From positions 310,001 to 374,000 of the forward strand of contig JADNRZ010000029.1 of assembly GCA_015501605.1 (NCBI GenBank): a stretch of 64,000 bases of DNA, in the 5' to 3' direction. The notes below the pieces were generated by a model. The model saw only the letters and a program-made list of their open reading frames with translations. It ran no database searches and was not told where the DNA came from. This DNA is from Panaeolus papilionaceus. Lineage: Eukaryota > Basidiomycota > Agaricomycetes > Agaricales. Shown here in pieces: positions 50,359 to 61,284 of this stretch. How positions within the stretch are numbered: the first letter of the stretch is position 1; every line of letters begins with the position of its first letter. The position numbers and the translations under genes are program-made.

Positions 50359-52036
50359 CTAATCACTTGTCAAACGGCGTGTCAATGTCAGGCTGTAGAC
50401 TGACACTGAAGTCTGCATGAGAGAGGTCGTGAAGGATGTGTGAAGACGAGGCATTGCGCTCCTCCAGAAGCCCCCTACTCTCGTCAAGATGCTTTCGGGC
50501 TCATCGGAAGGGTTGAGAATGGGATTCATAATCCCTGTCTCCACCAGGGTCATATTGTGCGATAAGTCAATATTTACTTCCGTCAGATACGGGAAGCCGA
50601 AACACCTATTCCCAACCAACAATTCGTCGAATATCCCCCAAACGTGCTGCATTGTATCCATCCACCTGTTTATTTGTAACCCTTCAATCCCTACCACGAG
50701 CGTGATGGACTCTAGTCGGTTGCGAAATTTGATGCTGAAGAGAGCATCACAAGCTTGTCGAATGAGAACAGGATGGTTCATGGCAGCTGCATCATCTGAA
50801 TCATATCCCAAGTATACATTCCTGAGGGTGTGTAGACACTTTGTAAAACAGCGATGGAGCTGTAACACTTGATTATTCTCCCAGACTACGTGCTCTTTCA
50901 GAACGGAAACAGAAGTCGTTCGAAACCCTGTCACGTACCTCGGAGATGAGACAGCCATAGACTCTCGACATTGGGTGCATGGTCCATTATCCTGTAGAGG
51001 TCGTCATTCTCCCCACGGTAGCGAGACATTTGAACGTCAAGGTGCTGGAGGGCTGGAAAGGCGACCTCTTTATATGCTTCAGCTAAGCCACAGAGGAGAG
51101 CGAAATTAAAAGCGTCCTTGACCGCGACGCTTCGAAGATCCCGGTACACGACTACCTTGCTCCATTGGGCGGTGTTGACAGGAATCGCATTGCGAGAAGA
51201 GAAGATGACGTTTTCGACAGCATCTATGGATGATAACTTGGGGCAATATTCGAATACCGTGATAGGAAGCAGGTCCGGCTTTGACAGATACACCTCCCTG
51301 AGTGCAAAGCAGGGTGGTCGAGACTTCGGATGTTGGGGTGGGGTGTAATTGCCGAGCCATTCACAGGATATCGAGGTGAGTGACTGTAACGACGGTAAGC
51401 TCAGGACATCTTGCAACGCGGCGGGTACCCGATGAATATTCAGGGACGTGATTGTGGTATGATTCCAGAAGTCTTGGAGAATAAGCTTGGACAGGTTGTA
51501 ACATTGACTCTGAAAACACGGTGAAAATCTGTGCTCCCTGTCGCTCGAAGAGCCGTGGTCGATAGAAAGAGATTCAATCCTTAGAAAGAAGGTGTGGAGT
51601 GATGGGTCCTGATGATCATTGTAGATGGAAGAATACTGTAGACAGACGGGTGGGAATTTGTAGAAATAAATAATCACAGAGTCTACAGTTCAACGAAATA
51701 GAGACTTACGTCTATAACCCTTCTCCCATTGCGAGTAATCAAGTCCTCCTCTGACTCCGAGTTAAGCGTATATCTGACGCTCTTCACGTACGACGAGATG
51801 TTGGGATTCTTTTCCAACACCTCTATCAGACGTGAGCGAGATACACTGACGTCTCGATAGATACCAAGTTCAATGTCACGGAAGATGTGTGGTCGGCAGA
51901 GCGCGACAAAGTCCTTGCAGACCAGGCTACAGTTTCGAAATGAGCGCAGTTGTGGGATGGATGCAGTCGCTGAGGTCTGAGGAAGGTGGTCGACGATGTG
52001 CTGGAAGATTTCCAAAGGAAAGATGGCATTCTCCAT
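50359..52036 (-). CDS. F-box protein with LRR-like C-terminal region
   Basis: Exons are 52036-51710, 51635-50939 and 50885-50359 (minus). They total 1,551 nt, giving 516 aa; introns are 74 and 53 nt. The N-terminus reads FPLEIFQHIVDHLP, then NCSLVCKDFVALCRPHIFRDI (F-box), then VSRSRLIEVLEKNPNISSYVKSV, a block shared with every paralog here. The C-terminal part has HAPNVESLWLSHLR at the end of exon 2 and a ...FPYLTEVNIDL segment in exon 3. The intron phases (0 and 1) are the same as in the paralogs at 10133 and 52598. It is closest in exon 1 to the gene at 10133-11836 (LVCKDFV, NGRR/DGRE at the exon end). The start is a true ATG. It stands head to head with the next F-box gene. Confidence 0.85.
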
Positions 52037-52597
52037 GGTTGTGGTAGAGGGAAGGGGAAATTAAATTGACAAACCGCCGTAAGATGAGTGTTTTGCAATC
52101 TGCACCAATGGTTCGAGATTGAGTATTATCCTGAAGCACGCGACACTAGGCAGAATTTATGAAATTTGGATTACATATAGCCCTGCAGGGATGCTACAGG
52201 CGGTCAAGAAAAGATAGCAACATTCAACGTAACAAGCAAGCATACGGGCACCTGCTGCCCTTCATTGTGCCAAGGGACCTGTGGATGAAAAAGCATAGAT
52301 GATACAAGACGTCATTACAGAGATACAAAGTTTGCATGACCGACTCGGAGGGGAAAGGGCGATAATATTAACCTAAGTGACCCCTCCCTAATAATGCTAA
52401 CATTGTGCTTGACAAGTGCTTGTGATCGGAGTTTGAATAACTGCAATCCAAGTGTTGGCCGTTTGTGCCTTTGAGTGAACGAGTGACGTGGAGGACTATA
52501 AACAGCTTTATGTGTCAATGGACCCTTGCTTGCTCTTGCCAATCACCATCGTGCACCTTCGATTGTCTTCAGAGTAGGAAATCCGACCTGCTTCAGC
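52037..52597. other. Divergent intergenic region between two F-box genes
   Basis: 561 bp between two diverging F-box genes; presumed shared promoter space. No other gene is seen. Confidence 0.4.
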
Positions 52598-54354
52598 ATG
52601 AATTGTGCACCCTTCCCTATCGAACTCTTTGAACTTATTGTCGATAACCTTGCCAACGTTGCTCCAGGTGTGATGAACACGGACGGGTGTATGGCGCTTC
52701 GAGCCTGCAGCCTAGTTTGCAAAGCTTTTGTCGCGTTGTCTCGGCGTCACCTGTTCCGCGATATCAACATCGGCCTTTATCCTTGCCAGGAGATGAGCGT
52801 TTCTCGGTCGCGTCTTATCGAAGTTCTGAAAAGAAACCCTGCGATCTCTTCATACATTCGAGGGGTCACGTACACATTTCATGCCACGAAGGAGCCGGAA
52901 GAGCTCAAGCGGGCTAGAGAACTTGGAAATGTAAGTATGACAAAGTCATGATAATAACCCTCTGCCTCTATCTCATGAGCGTTTAATATTTAAAGTACTT
53001 GTCATATCATGCAGACGAATATTCTACGTCGCTTTGCGAACTCTTTCGAAATATCCACACGCTTTGCATTCGTTGTGGCCTGTTTGCTGGGCCTCACGAG
53101 CCTCACTACGATTCAGAGCCTGACTATGCCGGAATGAAGAAACAACGTTTTTCGTTGTACCAAGCTATTCTACGGGATTTCGCTGGTTCCCTCACTCATA
53201 CGGTGACAACTCTCACCATCTGTGGTCTTCCTATGGGCCTACTGGACTTCCTGATTTTCCCATCATTACGATCATTGGTGTTGGTGGATGTCCTTTGGTT
53301 ATCCATATCCAACATTACACAAAAGACGCTTTTTCAACTCGAGCCACCATCGAAGATTGAGCGGATTACGGTCGAATTCGGGGAGCCATTTCCCGTCGAT
53401 ATACTTCGATTCCTCCCCAACCTTGTCCATGTTGATGTTGGGAGTATGAGTCTCCTTTCCTCAGATGGAGTTTGGCCCATTTTTCTCAAACGCGATGATT
53501 ACAACAGACCTGTTGTGGTATATAACAAACTACAACACATAGTCATAGGCAACGTTCAACACTTCGTGCCCATATGTGATGCTGCCGACTCAGGCAACAC
53601 CCCCAAACATGTATTCCCTGTACTATGTTCGTTGAAAATTCCTTTATCTCCCTATAACCTACGAGTGGCATCGGAAATGGACGATATTTATATGCTACTG
53701 AGACATTCTCCCAACCTGACGCAACTGGAGATCCTGGGCCTTGATGGTAAGTTGCCCCCCCCATTCCTCGCCCAGCTTTCACTCTTTTTACAACGGTCTT
53801 CTCCGTCTTCGATCTTTCATTCAGCTACCCTAAGGCCTCAACTAGATCACCGCATCGGACGTTATGGCACATCACTGGAGCATCTTCGATTAGAATATGG
53901 ATATCCGGATGACCTTGCCATTCCTCACAGCGTTCTGGCCATCCGCGATGCTCTGTCGCCCTTGGAGGGAAACAACCAGCTCAAAACTCTCGAATTGAAT
54001 GTTTGCGTGAATATTGGACAGGTCCAGGAGTGGTTCAGGACATTCTCCGGAGCTTGGAAGACGGTGGATCAGATGCTTGGAGGAAATGAAAAAGCTGGGT
54101 TTCCTTACCTCGAGGAACTTAGCGTGTCCCTCATTATATGTGATTATCGTCCAGGATATGACGAGTGGGGAGTGGTTGAGGTTCCCGAGGTACACGAATT
54201 CGATTCAGAGGAGACGTTCTGGGGGTTGTGGGTTGGATGTCTGACGCTCCTTCATTCAAATTCCAGGGTAACGCGCAGGTACAACCCCAACTTCAACTTC
54301 AAATATTCTTCGGCAAAATCACAGCGTTATCAGCTGGAATTTCTGGGACTTTGA
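52598..54354 (+). CDS. F-box protein, close paralog of 13083-14854
   Basis: Exons are 52598-52930, 52996-53746 and 53825-54354. They total 1,614 nt, giving 537 aa. The F-box is FPIELFELIVDNL followed by ACSLVCKAFVALSRRHLFRDI. The body follows the gene at 13083-14854 block by block, with shared DNA stretches even in introns. Intron 1 is 65 nt in both. Intron 2 is 78 nt here and 75 nt there, stop-free in both. The shared C-terminal end reads FWGLWVGCLTLLHSNSRVTRR. The two genes are almost 40 kb apart, so the duplication was not a simple local tandem. The substrate is unknown. Confidence 0.87.
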
Positions 54355-54887
54355 ATGATGCTGCCTATCCTTCGGACGTTCGTTTATTGTCGTTAGTAAC
54401 TTCAATTCTTCAATGATAACTTTTGGCACTTTTAGCTATCATGTCATGGGTCAACTCGAGGGATAAAGTTCACTCTTGGGTTAAATTGTAAGGCTCGGTA
54501 TTTCACCATGACTCGATGTTGACCAGACCAGACTCATTATCAACAAACTCGTTATGTACCGTACGCTGATTCTTTTAATTGAGACCCCGTAAGGATCATG
54601 TTACCTCAAGGTGCACATCGGTGACTATGCAGTTGATTAGCTGAACGTTCCATCGTATCAAATGCATACCAATTGTGCTGCATGGCTGAATTAATATTGC
54701 GTTGAAGAGGAGATGAACGTCGCATATTTGAAGTAACAATGGGCCGGTCGGCATTGCCTGGGCATCTCCGAGACACCAATGTTTCGAAAGTTCTTGAGTG
54801 GCAGTCCGCTATAAGACCCCCTACTAACTTAGGGAAAATCATTCCCCCAGCTCTTGCTTCTCTGGCGTCAAAAGACGCATTTTCACC
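54355..54887. other. Intergenic between two tandem F-box genes
   Basis: 533 bp; no gene seen. Promoter region of the next F-box gene. Confidence 0.4.
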
Positions 54888-56082
54888 ATGGAGAGAGCAT
54901 CTTTTCCCATCGAAATATTTAATCTTATCCTTGATGAACTGGCTGCTTTGGATGCAGCCGATACAACGCATTCGGCACTTCGAGCCTGTAGTCTGGTTTG
55001 CAGGGATTTTGCACATCTAACCCGCCCCCATCTTTTCTCCGATATCAACATCTCCTTTTACTTTATTACGGGTATCGCTGTCAGTCCATTGCGTACTCGA
55101 CTGGTTCAAATTCTGAAAGAGAATCCCGAGATCTCTTCGTACGTTCGAAGCGTCAGTTACACTTTCAAGACGGAGCTTCCCCAGGGCGAACGACCTGTCA
55201 ACATGGTATGTATGTTATTCTAAATTAGCAGAAGCAGATTTCTAACACAATCTTTTAATTCTCGGTTGCTTGCAGCCCCAGTCAAACCTCAAAGACGAAC
55301 TGTCAATATCCCTACACACATTCTTCCCAAAAATACACACATTACGAGTTCAGGATCAAGCCGTAAATATCAACCGCGTCTACTACTACGGTGTTGGTCT
55401 CAGACCATTGACACTTGGTGAATATATTATTCAAGACTTCTTTAGCTCGCCTACCATCAGTGTCCTCGATTTTGATCTAATCGACCATGGAGTCAGCTTC
55501 CCCGAAATTATCCTCAATTTCCCTTCTTTGCGCATTTGGCGAGCACGAAGCATCCTCACATTCAGCAAGATGTGGAAAAACGAGCGCCAGGCTCTAATGC
55601 AGCCCTGGAAGCTTCAAGAGCTTTGTGTGGGCAACGCACGGGGTTTTGCCTTTCCAATCCTCCGATATTGTCCTGATCTGGTACGCCTGGAAATGAATTT
55701 AGTTCACCCGTCGCAATTTGTTCTCGATGCAGTTCCCGACAGCAATCAGTTCAACAGAGAGCCGGTTGTTGTGTATAAAAATCTCCACACCCTCACGTTG
55801 GATTCCAGTATGACATCTTTTGTGGTCCTTTTGGAAGCGGCGGAACGTGAAGGAGTAGATGCCATGCCAGCCCTCCAATCCTTTACAGTGGCAGATCCGC
55901 CTTCCGAAGAGAATAAACGTGAGGCTCTGACCATGGTGCTGAAACATGCTCCCAACCTCCAAACACTGGTTTTACTCTATCTGTCAGGTCCGGTTCCTCC
56001 AGTTTTCTTTACATTGATGTTATCTGACTGTATCTTATCGACTCTGTTTACCATCAGCACAAAACGAGGATATGCCAAGTAA
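54888..56082 (+). CDS. F-box protein, 3' end apparently lost next to a retrotransposon LTR
   Basis: Exon 1 is 54888-55205 (MERASFPIEIFNLILDELA, then ACSLVCRDFAHLTRPHLFSDI), intron 55206-55275 (70 nt), exon 2 from 55276. Exon 2 follows the paralogs through HAPNLQTLVLLYLSG. That is exactly where they have their phase-1 second intron. Here the donor reads GTCCGG rather than GTAAGT or GTAGGT. Reading through, the frame ends at 56080-56082. No match to the paralogs' third exon (LDHRIGRYGTS block) is found before the transposon sequence that begins about 50 bp later. The simplest reading is a gene cut by insertion, with its last exon lost or lying beyond the window. It may still give a shortened protein. 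Confidence 0.65.
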
Positions 56083-56315
56083 CCTTTCTCGATATATTAT
56101 TTTGTCGGGTATAGAGGTCACGAGAGGGAGCTGTAGGAGACAAACTCAGTACATAGAATATGGACTGAATATATTATGGTATACCTGTAGGAGACAAACT
56201 ACAGGATAGAGTAAGTAAAGGAATACTAGTTAACGAGTGTAATATGTGGCTCACCTCAGTACATAGAATATGGACTGAGGAAAGACCAGTGTGTGCGCAG
56301 AGCTAAACTATGAGG

Positions 56316-56323
56316 GAGCGAAA
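56316..56323. repeat. hAT target-site duplication, left copy
   Basis: GAGCGAAA, repeated exactly at 61154-61161 on the other side of the element. An 8-bp duplication is the hallmark of hAT transposons. Confidence 0.93.
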
Positions 56324-56334
56324 TAGGGTTGCGG
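56324..56334 (+). repeat. hAT terminal inverted repeat, left
   Basis: TAGGGTTGCGG, perfect inverse of 61143-61153. Similarity continues into an A-rich run after a one-base difference. Confidence 0.9.
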
Positions 56335-56643
56335 GAAAAAATACCCGCCAGAATTTTACCAGTAAGTTACCTGGGTTGGCTAGCCACCCATTATTTACCT
56401 CTATAATTTACGGTAAATTACAAAGCACGTGATGAGACACGTGATGCTTTTCTTGGTCCCAGCCGCCAGCGAGTTCGGTACTCACAGCTCAACCTGCTCG
56501 TCGAGTGCTTCATGTCCATCATCGTCTACCCCTCCCCGCCTCAGTCACTCATGTATCCAAGCCCGGAAACATAATGATTGGGAACAGGGAATTTCACCTA
56601 TTCTATTACTCTCCCACAAACTATGTATCATGTTATTCAAGAA

Positions 56644-59600
56644 TCAATCAAATGCCATCTCAAAGTCGTTGTCCATCGCTCTAGCCTTCACATCCTTTAC
56701 ATCCAAACTGGGAACCTTGCCACGATCCTGGCCATCACCACCTTCAACCTCGTCTTGACATTCATCGGATAGGAATGAGCTGAGGTGACGAGAGGTAAAG
56801 TCAACTTGGGTCTTCAGTGATGAAAACGAGCGGGATGGGAATATCTCATCTTCAGGTTTGTCCAACCACGAGTCGTCTTCGTCGTCCAATGGCTGATTTG
56901 GGTCATTCCCACTATAAATCCTATCCTTTAGATTATAAAATTTGACTGTCGGGCGGGCAACATTGCCCTTTCTCTAGTGTGATCAGTAAGTCGAGCTGAT
57001 CCCGACACAATTACACAATGCACTGACCGTTTTCTCTGTCTTGTAGAACTGGTTGATGACCGCACGTGCGCTTATTTGGCCAATTTTCATACGTGCTCTC
57101 AGCGCAGGGGTTAGCCATGTAAACGTTGAGGCAGTACGCTCCTCTGGCATGGAATTAACGCGAACGGTATGGATTTTGATAGCGAGGGGCTGCATAAATG
57201 AAGGTAAGCAGGATCGTCTCTACAAAAAAGGACAATGCTTACAACAAGAACATCAGTATCTGTCTGTCCATCCAACCTTGTCCACCATTCCACAATCCCA
57301 TCGTGCTCGAGATTCAAAGGCTGGTTGAAGGGGTATTGCCTTCGGGCATATGTTTTCAATTGGTTTCGCAGTCTCTCTTTGAATACAGACGCATGACCTC
57401 GCCAACGGGTAAACTCAGGCTGCGCACCATGGAGGATTTCATTCCCTGCAATCCGTGCAAGGATTGTTGCAACAGTGCGATAAAGTGAGGCGTGTCGGAT
57501 TCCCTGCATGTCCAGTCCCACAACCGAGTTGTCGATGTCAAGAAAAATATCGGAATGTATGTAATCTGTAGATATTTGAATATGATTCTTTTAAAATTAA
57601 GGTGGACTCACGAGGGTGAAGATATGCCGCCGCGAGATAAACATTGGCCCCACTCGATAAATCACCATCTTCTCCGAACAATTGCTCGTGGCGCATTGAC
57701 ATAATTCCAAATATTTCTTCTTGAACATCTTCAGGAAACTGGTTGTTCTTCTTCATGACAACATCCTTCGTCGCCGCCAGCAGTGAATGCCAGAAAATGA
57801 ATACATCTGCAGGAGATGCTTCATTGGCCTCCAAACATGTCAATGCCTTCAAAGCTGGGGTGCCAAGCTCGCACAGTTGGGTTAGATTAACAATAAATTG
57901 AGACTTCTTTAACGAAAGACCGTCCTCAAAGGATTCCGCAAGATCCTAATTCAAATGTCAGCTGTGTGTAGGCGCATAGATAAGACAGTACACACCCCAA
58001 GATCAAACCTCCTGGCCTGAACAACCTGCTGAATTGCTGTATAATTTCGTCGCACAGAATTTGCAGCAGCAATAATGGTACCAAAGCGAGTCTTCCCTAT
58101 TGCTTCGAGTCCACGTCCAATACCCAATCGCTTTCGGGCACGGTTGAGTTCAACAGTACCTAAGTGGGATTTATGAAATTTGGTAATGACTGCGCGGATT
58201 ACCAGAATGCATGACTTGAAGTAGGGTAGTTTAACGAAATTCTTGATCATGTTGCTGATGAAGTGGACGATGTCAGGCATATTGAGAATGGTTGGAATTT
58301 CTTTTGCTAGGAGTTCTCGATGTAGGCGCGTGTTTCCAGTACTGTCGCTTGTGACAGCGCTAATGCGCTCTCGACCAACTGTATCAATCACCTTGAAAAA
58401 AAAAATTAGAAAATATATTTGGAAATACACATAGACCCGTACCTCAAGTACAAGGCTTTTAATCCATTCACCAGTATGTGAAACTGCTGTAGCCTCACGC
58501 GTCTCCATTAAGAACACCTTCTGGACAACAGACATGTGTACTGTCCAAAAGGATTCTTTCCCTCTGGAGGTACCACCGTCACAGGACACTGTAATATTTT
58601 TTTGAGTTTTCAGAAACTCCACTTGTAGCTCAAGAATCCGTTCTGCCTCTCCAATTATGTGCTCCCCTTCAAGTTTGTCGCGTGAGGCTGGTTTGTATGC
58701 AGGTAAAGCAACATGCCACATTTCCTTCCATATATCCAAGGATACGACGTGTGTAGACAGGCCACCAACTGCAAATAATTGGACGATTAAAAGATTTAGC
58801 CATTCACACCGTTCCTGCAAGCCTAGCTTTGCCGCTTCCTGAAACCATCGGTGCGCGCGAGTTGTTGAAGTGGCTGTGCTTGTATTGTCATCAGCGTCGT
58901 TCTCGGAATTCTCATCTAACTTTCGCTTCTTGACCACCACCACCACCTTTCCTTCGTTCCCATCTGCCCCTCCCTCTATTCTCAGCGTCCCCTCTGAAAC
59001 CACGCTTTTCCCATCCTGAATTTTAGATGAAGGCGCAAAGTGCTTAACAGCATATCTGCGTGCCTCCGTTCTTGTTTTGATATCCAATGCATAACAATTC
59101 CGGGCATGTCCAACAGCACGCTGCAGGTTGCGGTTTGAAAATGTTGTTCCACAGTTCTTGGCCACACAACGAAAGAGCTTCTTTGTAGGATCTGAAGTGA
59201 GGGTGCAGGGGTGAAGCAATTTGTCGAGAAGGGGGTTTCTGGGTCGGCCTTTCAGGTTGGGTTTTGGCTTTGGTATCGGTAAGTCCACAAATTGATCTGG
59301 CGCAAAGACAACAGCCTCCTGACTGCTAGTACCAACAGCTGCTGCTTCGTCCTCCCATTCATCATCATCCACCATCTCCCCCTCAACCTCGATCATGTCT
59401 CCCTCAACCTCCATTTTCCCGACTCCAAATCCATGCCCTGATGCGCCTCCTGTGGTCTTTTCACTCGCTTCACCTTTAATCAAACCCAATGCTGAATTCA
59501 TCTTCTTCCAATACTGTGCTGTTTCGGGAGTCCCAAATATAACTGGAAGGGTACGTTGTTGAGCTGCTTTCTTTTCAGTTTTAATTGACCCTTGCACAGA

Positions 59601-60907
59601 ATTTGACGTGGTTGTAATCTTTTTCTGAGTAATTGGTGGATGAGTTGCAGCGGCAGCTCTTGAAATGGGGATGGTTGAAGGCTAGATAGGTATGTTTAAG
59701 CTTAACGTCAAGATTAATACATAAATGATTTGCTCACATCATGTTGCAGCAACTTGATAATTGACGCAAGCGCAGACAGCCGTCCCTCTACTTGACATGC
59801 ACGAGAATCGAGTAGTGGCCTAGCTGGCAGGAGGTGATGTCCAAGGCTATTTGCTGCCAGAATTCCGCAAGAGTATGAGTCGACTTGACGTGTTGAGGGT
59901 AGCTCGCAGATTTTGATCGTTGATTGCATTGGTATGTGTCGTCCCAACCACCACTCTAATCCTTTTACTAACTCTGTCGGTGTAGCCCCTCCTAGAGAAT
60001 CTCCAACATATGCTGTTACTCCTTCGTTGCCTTGTATATTGAGTACCACAGAAATCCAATGATTACAGGGAGCACTCTGACTCGGAAGAATCGTGGAGTC
60101 TGTACCCTTTGCATGCACACCCGCAATCATGTAAGCCTGTGATGCCTCCTTCATTCCCTCGCCCACCTGATGCATTGCCTTGTACTTGGATAGTGTGTTG
60201 TAGTCTTCGTCTCGTGTTGCTGATTCCATGAGAAGATGTAGATGAAACAAGAAGGTTTGGTTTATCTTTCTTGCATTGGTGATACCGTGTTGACCCAACT
60301 CGCTCTCTAGCACCTCTACCATCATATCGACTTCATCAGTCCCCAACCAGTTTCTAGAGCAAAACCGAGCCAAAGAAATAGACTCCCATCCAGTGCTACC
60401 ACGCATAAAGTGGTGTGACCATGGAACACTTGTGAGTAAACTCATAACATTTGCCGTGTCCATTGACTGATGCTCCTGAATGTAGTTGATCGCAGACGTC
60501 CAAGTTATCTGACATACGTGAACCTGATGAACACTATGCCAGTAGTCAAGGGTCCACAGTGGCAGTCGTATGCTTGTCATGCTTGTCGTGGCAGGGTTTG
60601 GAGGGTAAACGAGCGACACAGATCCATTTTCCATCGCTGCACTTGCTTCAGTATGCAGACTGTTGAGATGACTAACTGATGGGATTGACAGGGTGCGTAA
60701 GATTGCGACGGCTTGTTCAGCGGTTTTGATATAACTTGGTGATGTTGAGAACAGGTCATTGGCTCCGAGGGAAAGGAAGTTAAGGGTGTTGTTGATGGGC
60801 GGTAGTTTAAAATGTATGAGATCTACAACACTGAGTGTTGGATCAGGCAATAGGGCTTGCATGATATGATTTGGCATTGGCTCAATCTGAAATATATTGA
60901 TAGACAT
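56644..60907 (-). CDS. hAT transposase with N-terminal Ulp1-type (C48) cysteine peptidase domain
   Basis: Exons (minus) are 60907-59738, 59681-58443, 58391-57996, 57945-57612, 57565-57243, 57189-57028 and 56973-56644. They total 3,954 nt, giving 1,317 aa with no stop or shift; introns are 46-56 nt. The N-terminal 390 residues end in an Ulp1 fold: CNHWISVVLN (His), YVGDSLGG (Asp), RQVDSYSCG (Gln and Cys). A 56-nt intron (phase 0) joins this to an acidic linker and a zinc finger (FRCVAKNCGTTF...H...C, BED-like). Next come hAT catalytic-core blocks (VSCDGGTSRGKESFW, SAVTSDSTGN, HFISNMIKNFVK, AAAYLHP). The dimerisation segment is SMPEERTASTFTWL...RARMKIG. Whether one protein or two is made is untested; the splice phases favour a fusion. 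Ulp1 enzymes cleave SUMO-like tags; a role in transposition is speculation. Confidence 0.87.
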
Positions 60908-61142
60908 TATAAGCAGTGATGGTCTGTGAAAGCAGCTGGGAGTTCTGGGATGCAAGGGCGGCGAGCAATGGACAGTGTCCTGCTGCCGCGCATCAAAAAT
61001 GAAAATATTATTTTTTTCCGATACCACGTGACTGCATTATCTACCCAGGTAAAAAATAGACCTGACCCTCGACTTATTTACCCGGTAACTTACAGTAATT
61101 TACCAGTAAATAATATATTGGTAAATAAATAATGAGTTTTTT

Positions 61143-61153
61143 CCGCAACCCTA
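61143..61153 (-). repeat. hAT terminal inverted repeat, right
   Basis: CCGCAACCCTA on the plus strand, exact inverse of 56324-56334. Confidence 0.9.
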
Positions 61154-61161
61154 GAGCGAAA
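61154..61161. repeat. hAT target-site duplication, right copy
   Basis: GAGCGAAA, identical to 56316-56323. Confidence 0.93.
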
Positions 61162-61284
61162 CGGAGGTCACATGACTACGGCTGTGAAACGGAGGTCATG
61201 TGATAAGGAGGCGAGATGAAAAGGAATGAATCTAATCTAATAGTCCGTGAAAATGTTCTAATAAAATAATTACAACACGCCCAC

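Larger units (their letters stand above)
56324..61153 (-). mobile_element. Complete hAT-superfamily DNA transposon (4,830 bp)
   Basis: The ends are TAGGGTTGCGG and its exact reverse complement (11 bp), flanked by an 8-bp direct duplication. Subterminal regions on both sides are dense in TTACC/GGTAA motifs (56350-56425 and 61045-61130), the sort of repeats hAT transposases bind. The interior holds one long spliced gene on the minus strand without a break. It sits inside the presumed copia LTR. Intact ends, an exact duplication and an intact gene indicate a young and possibly active copy. Confidence 0.92.
56132..61277 (-). repeat. Presumed 3' LTR of a copia element, split by the hAT insertion
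   Basis: Ten bases after the polyprotein stop (minus strand) a TGTTG begins at 61277. The opposite limit is placed at 56132, where the minus strand ends CTACA; removing the hAT leaves roughly 300 bp, a normal copia LTR size. The distal part has direct repeats: a 24-nt repeat (CTCAGTACATAGAATATGGA...) at 56145-56168 and 56255-56278, and a 15-nt repeat at 56132-56146 and 56186-56200. The 5' LTR lies outside the window, so the limits cannot be confirmed by comparison. Confidence 0.5.

Noticed and set aside
59714..61027. Stand-alone Ulp1 protease gene starting at 61027 and ending at 59714
   Set aside because: 61027 is not an ATG, and a standard phase-0 intron at 59737-59682 joins the frame to the transposase; the separate stop lies inside that intron.
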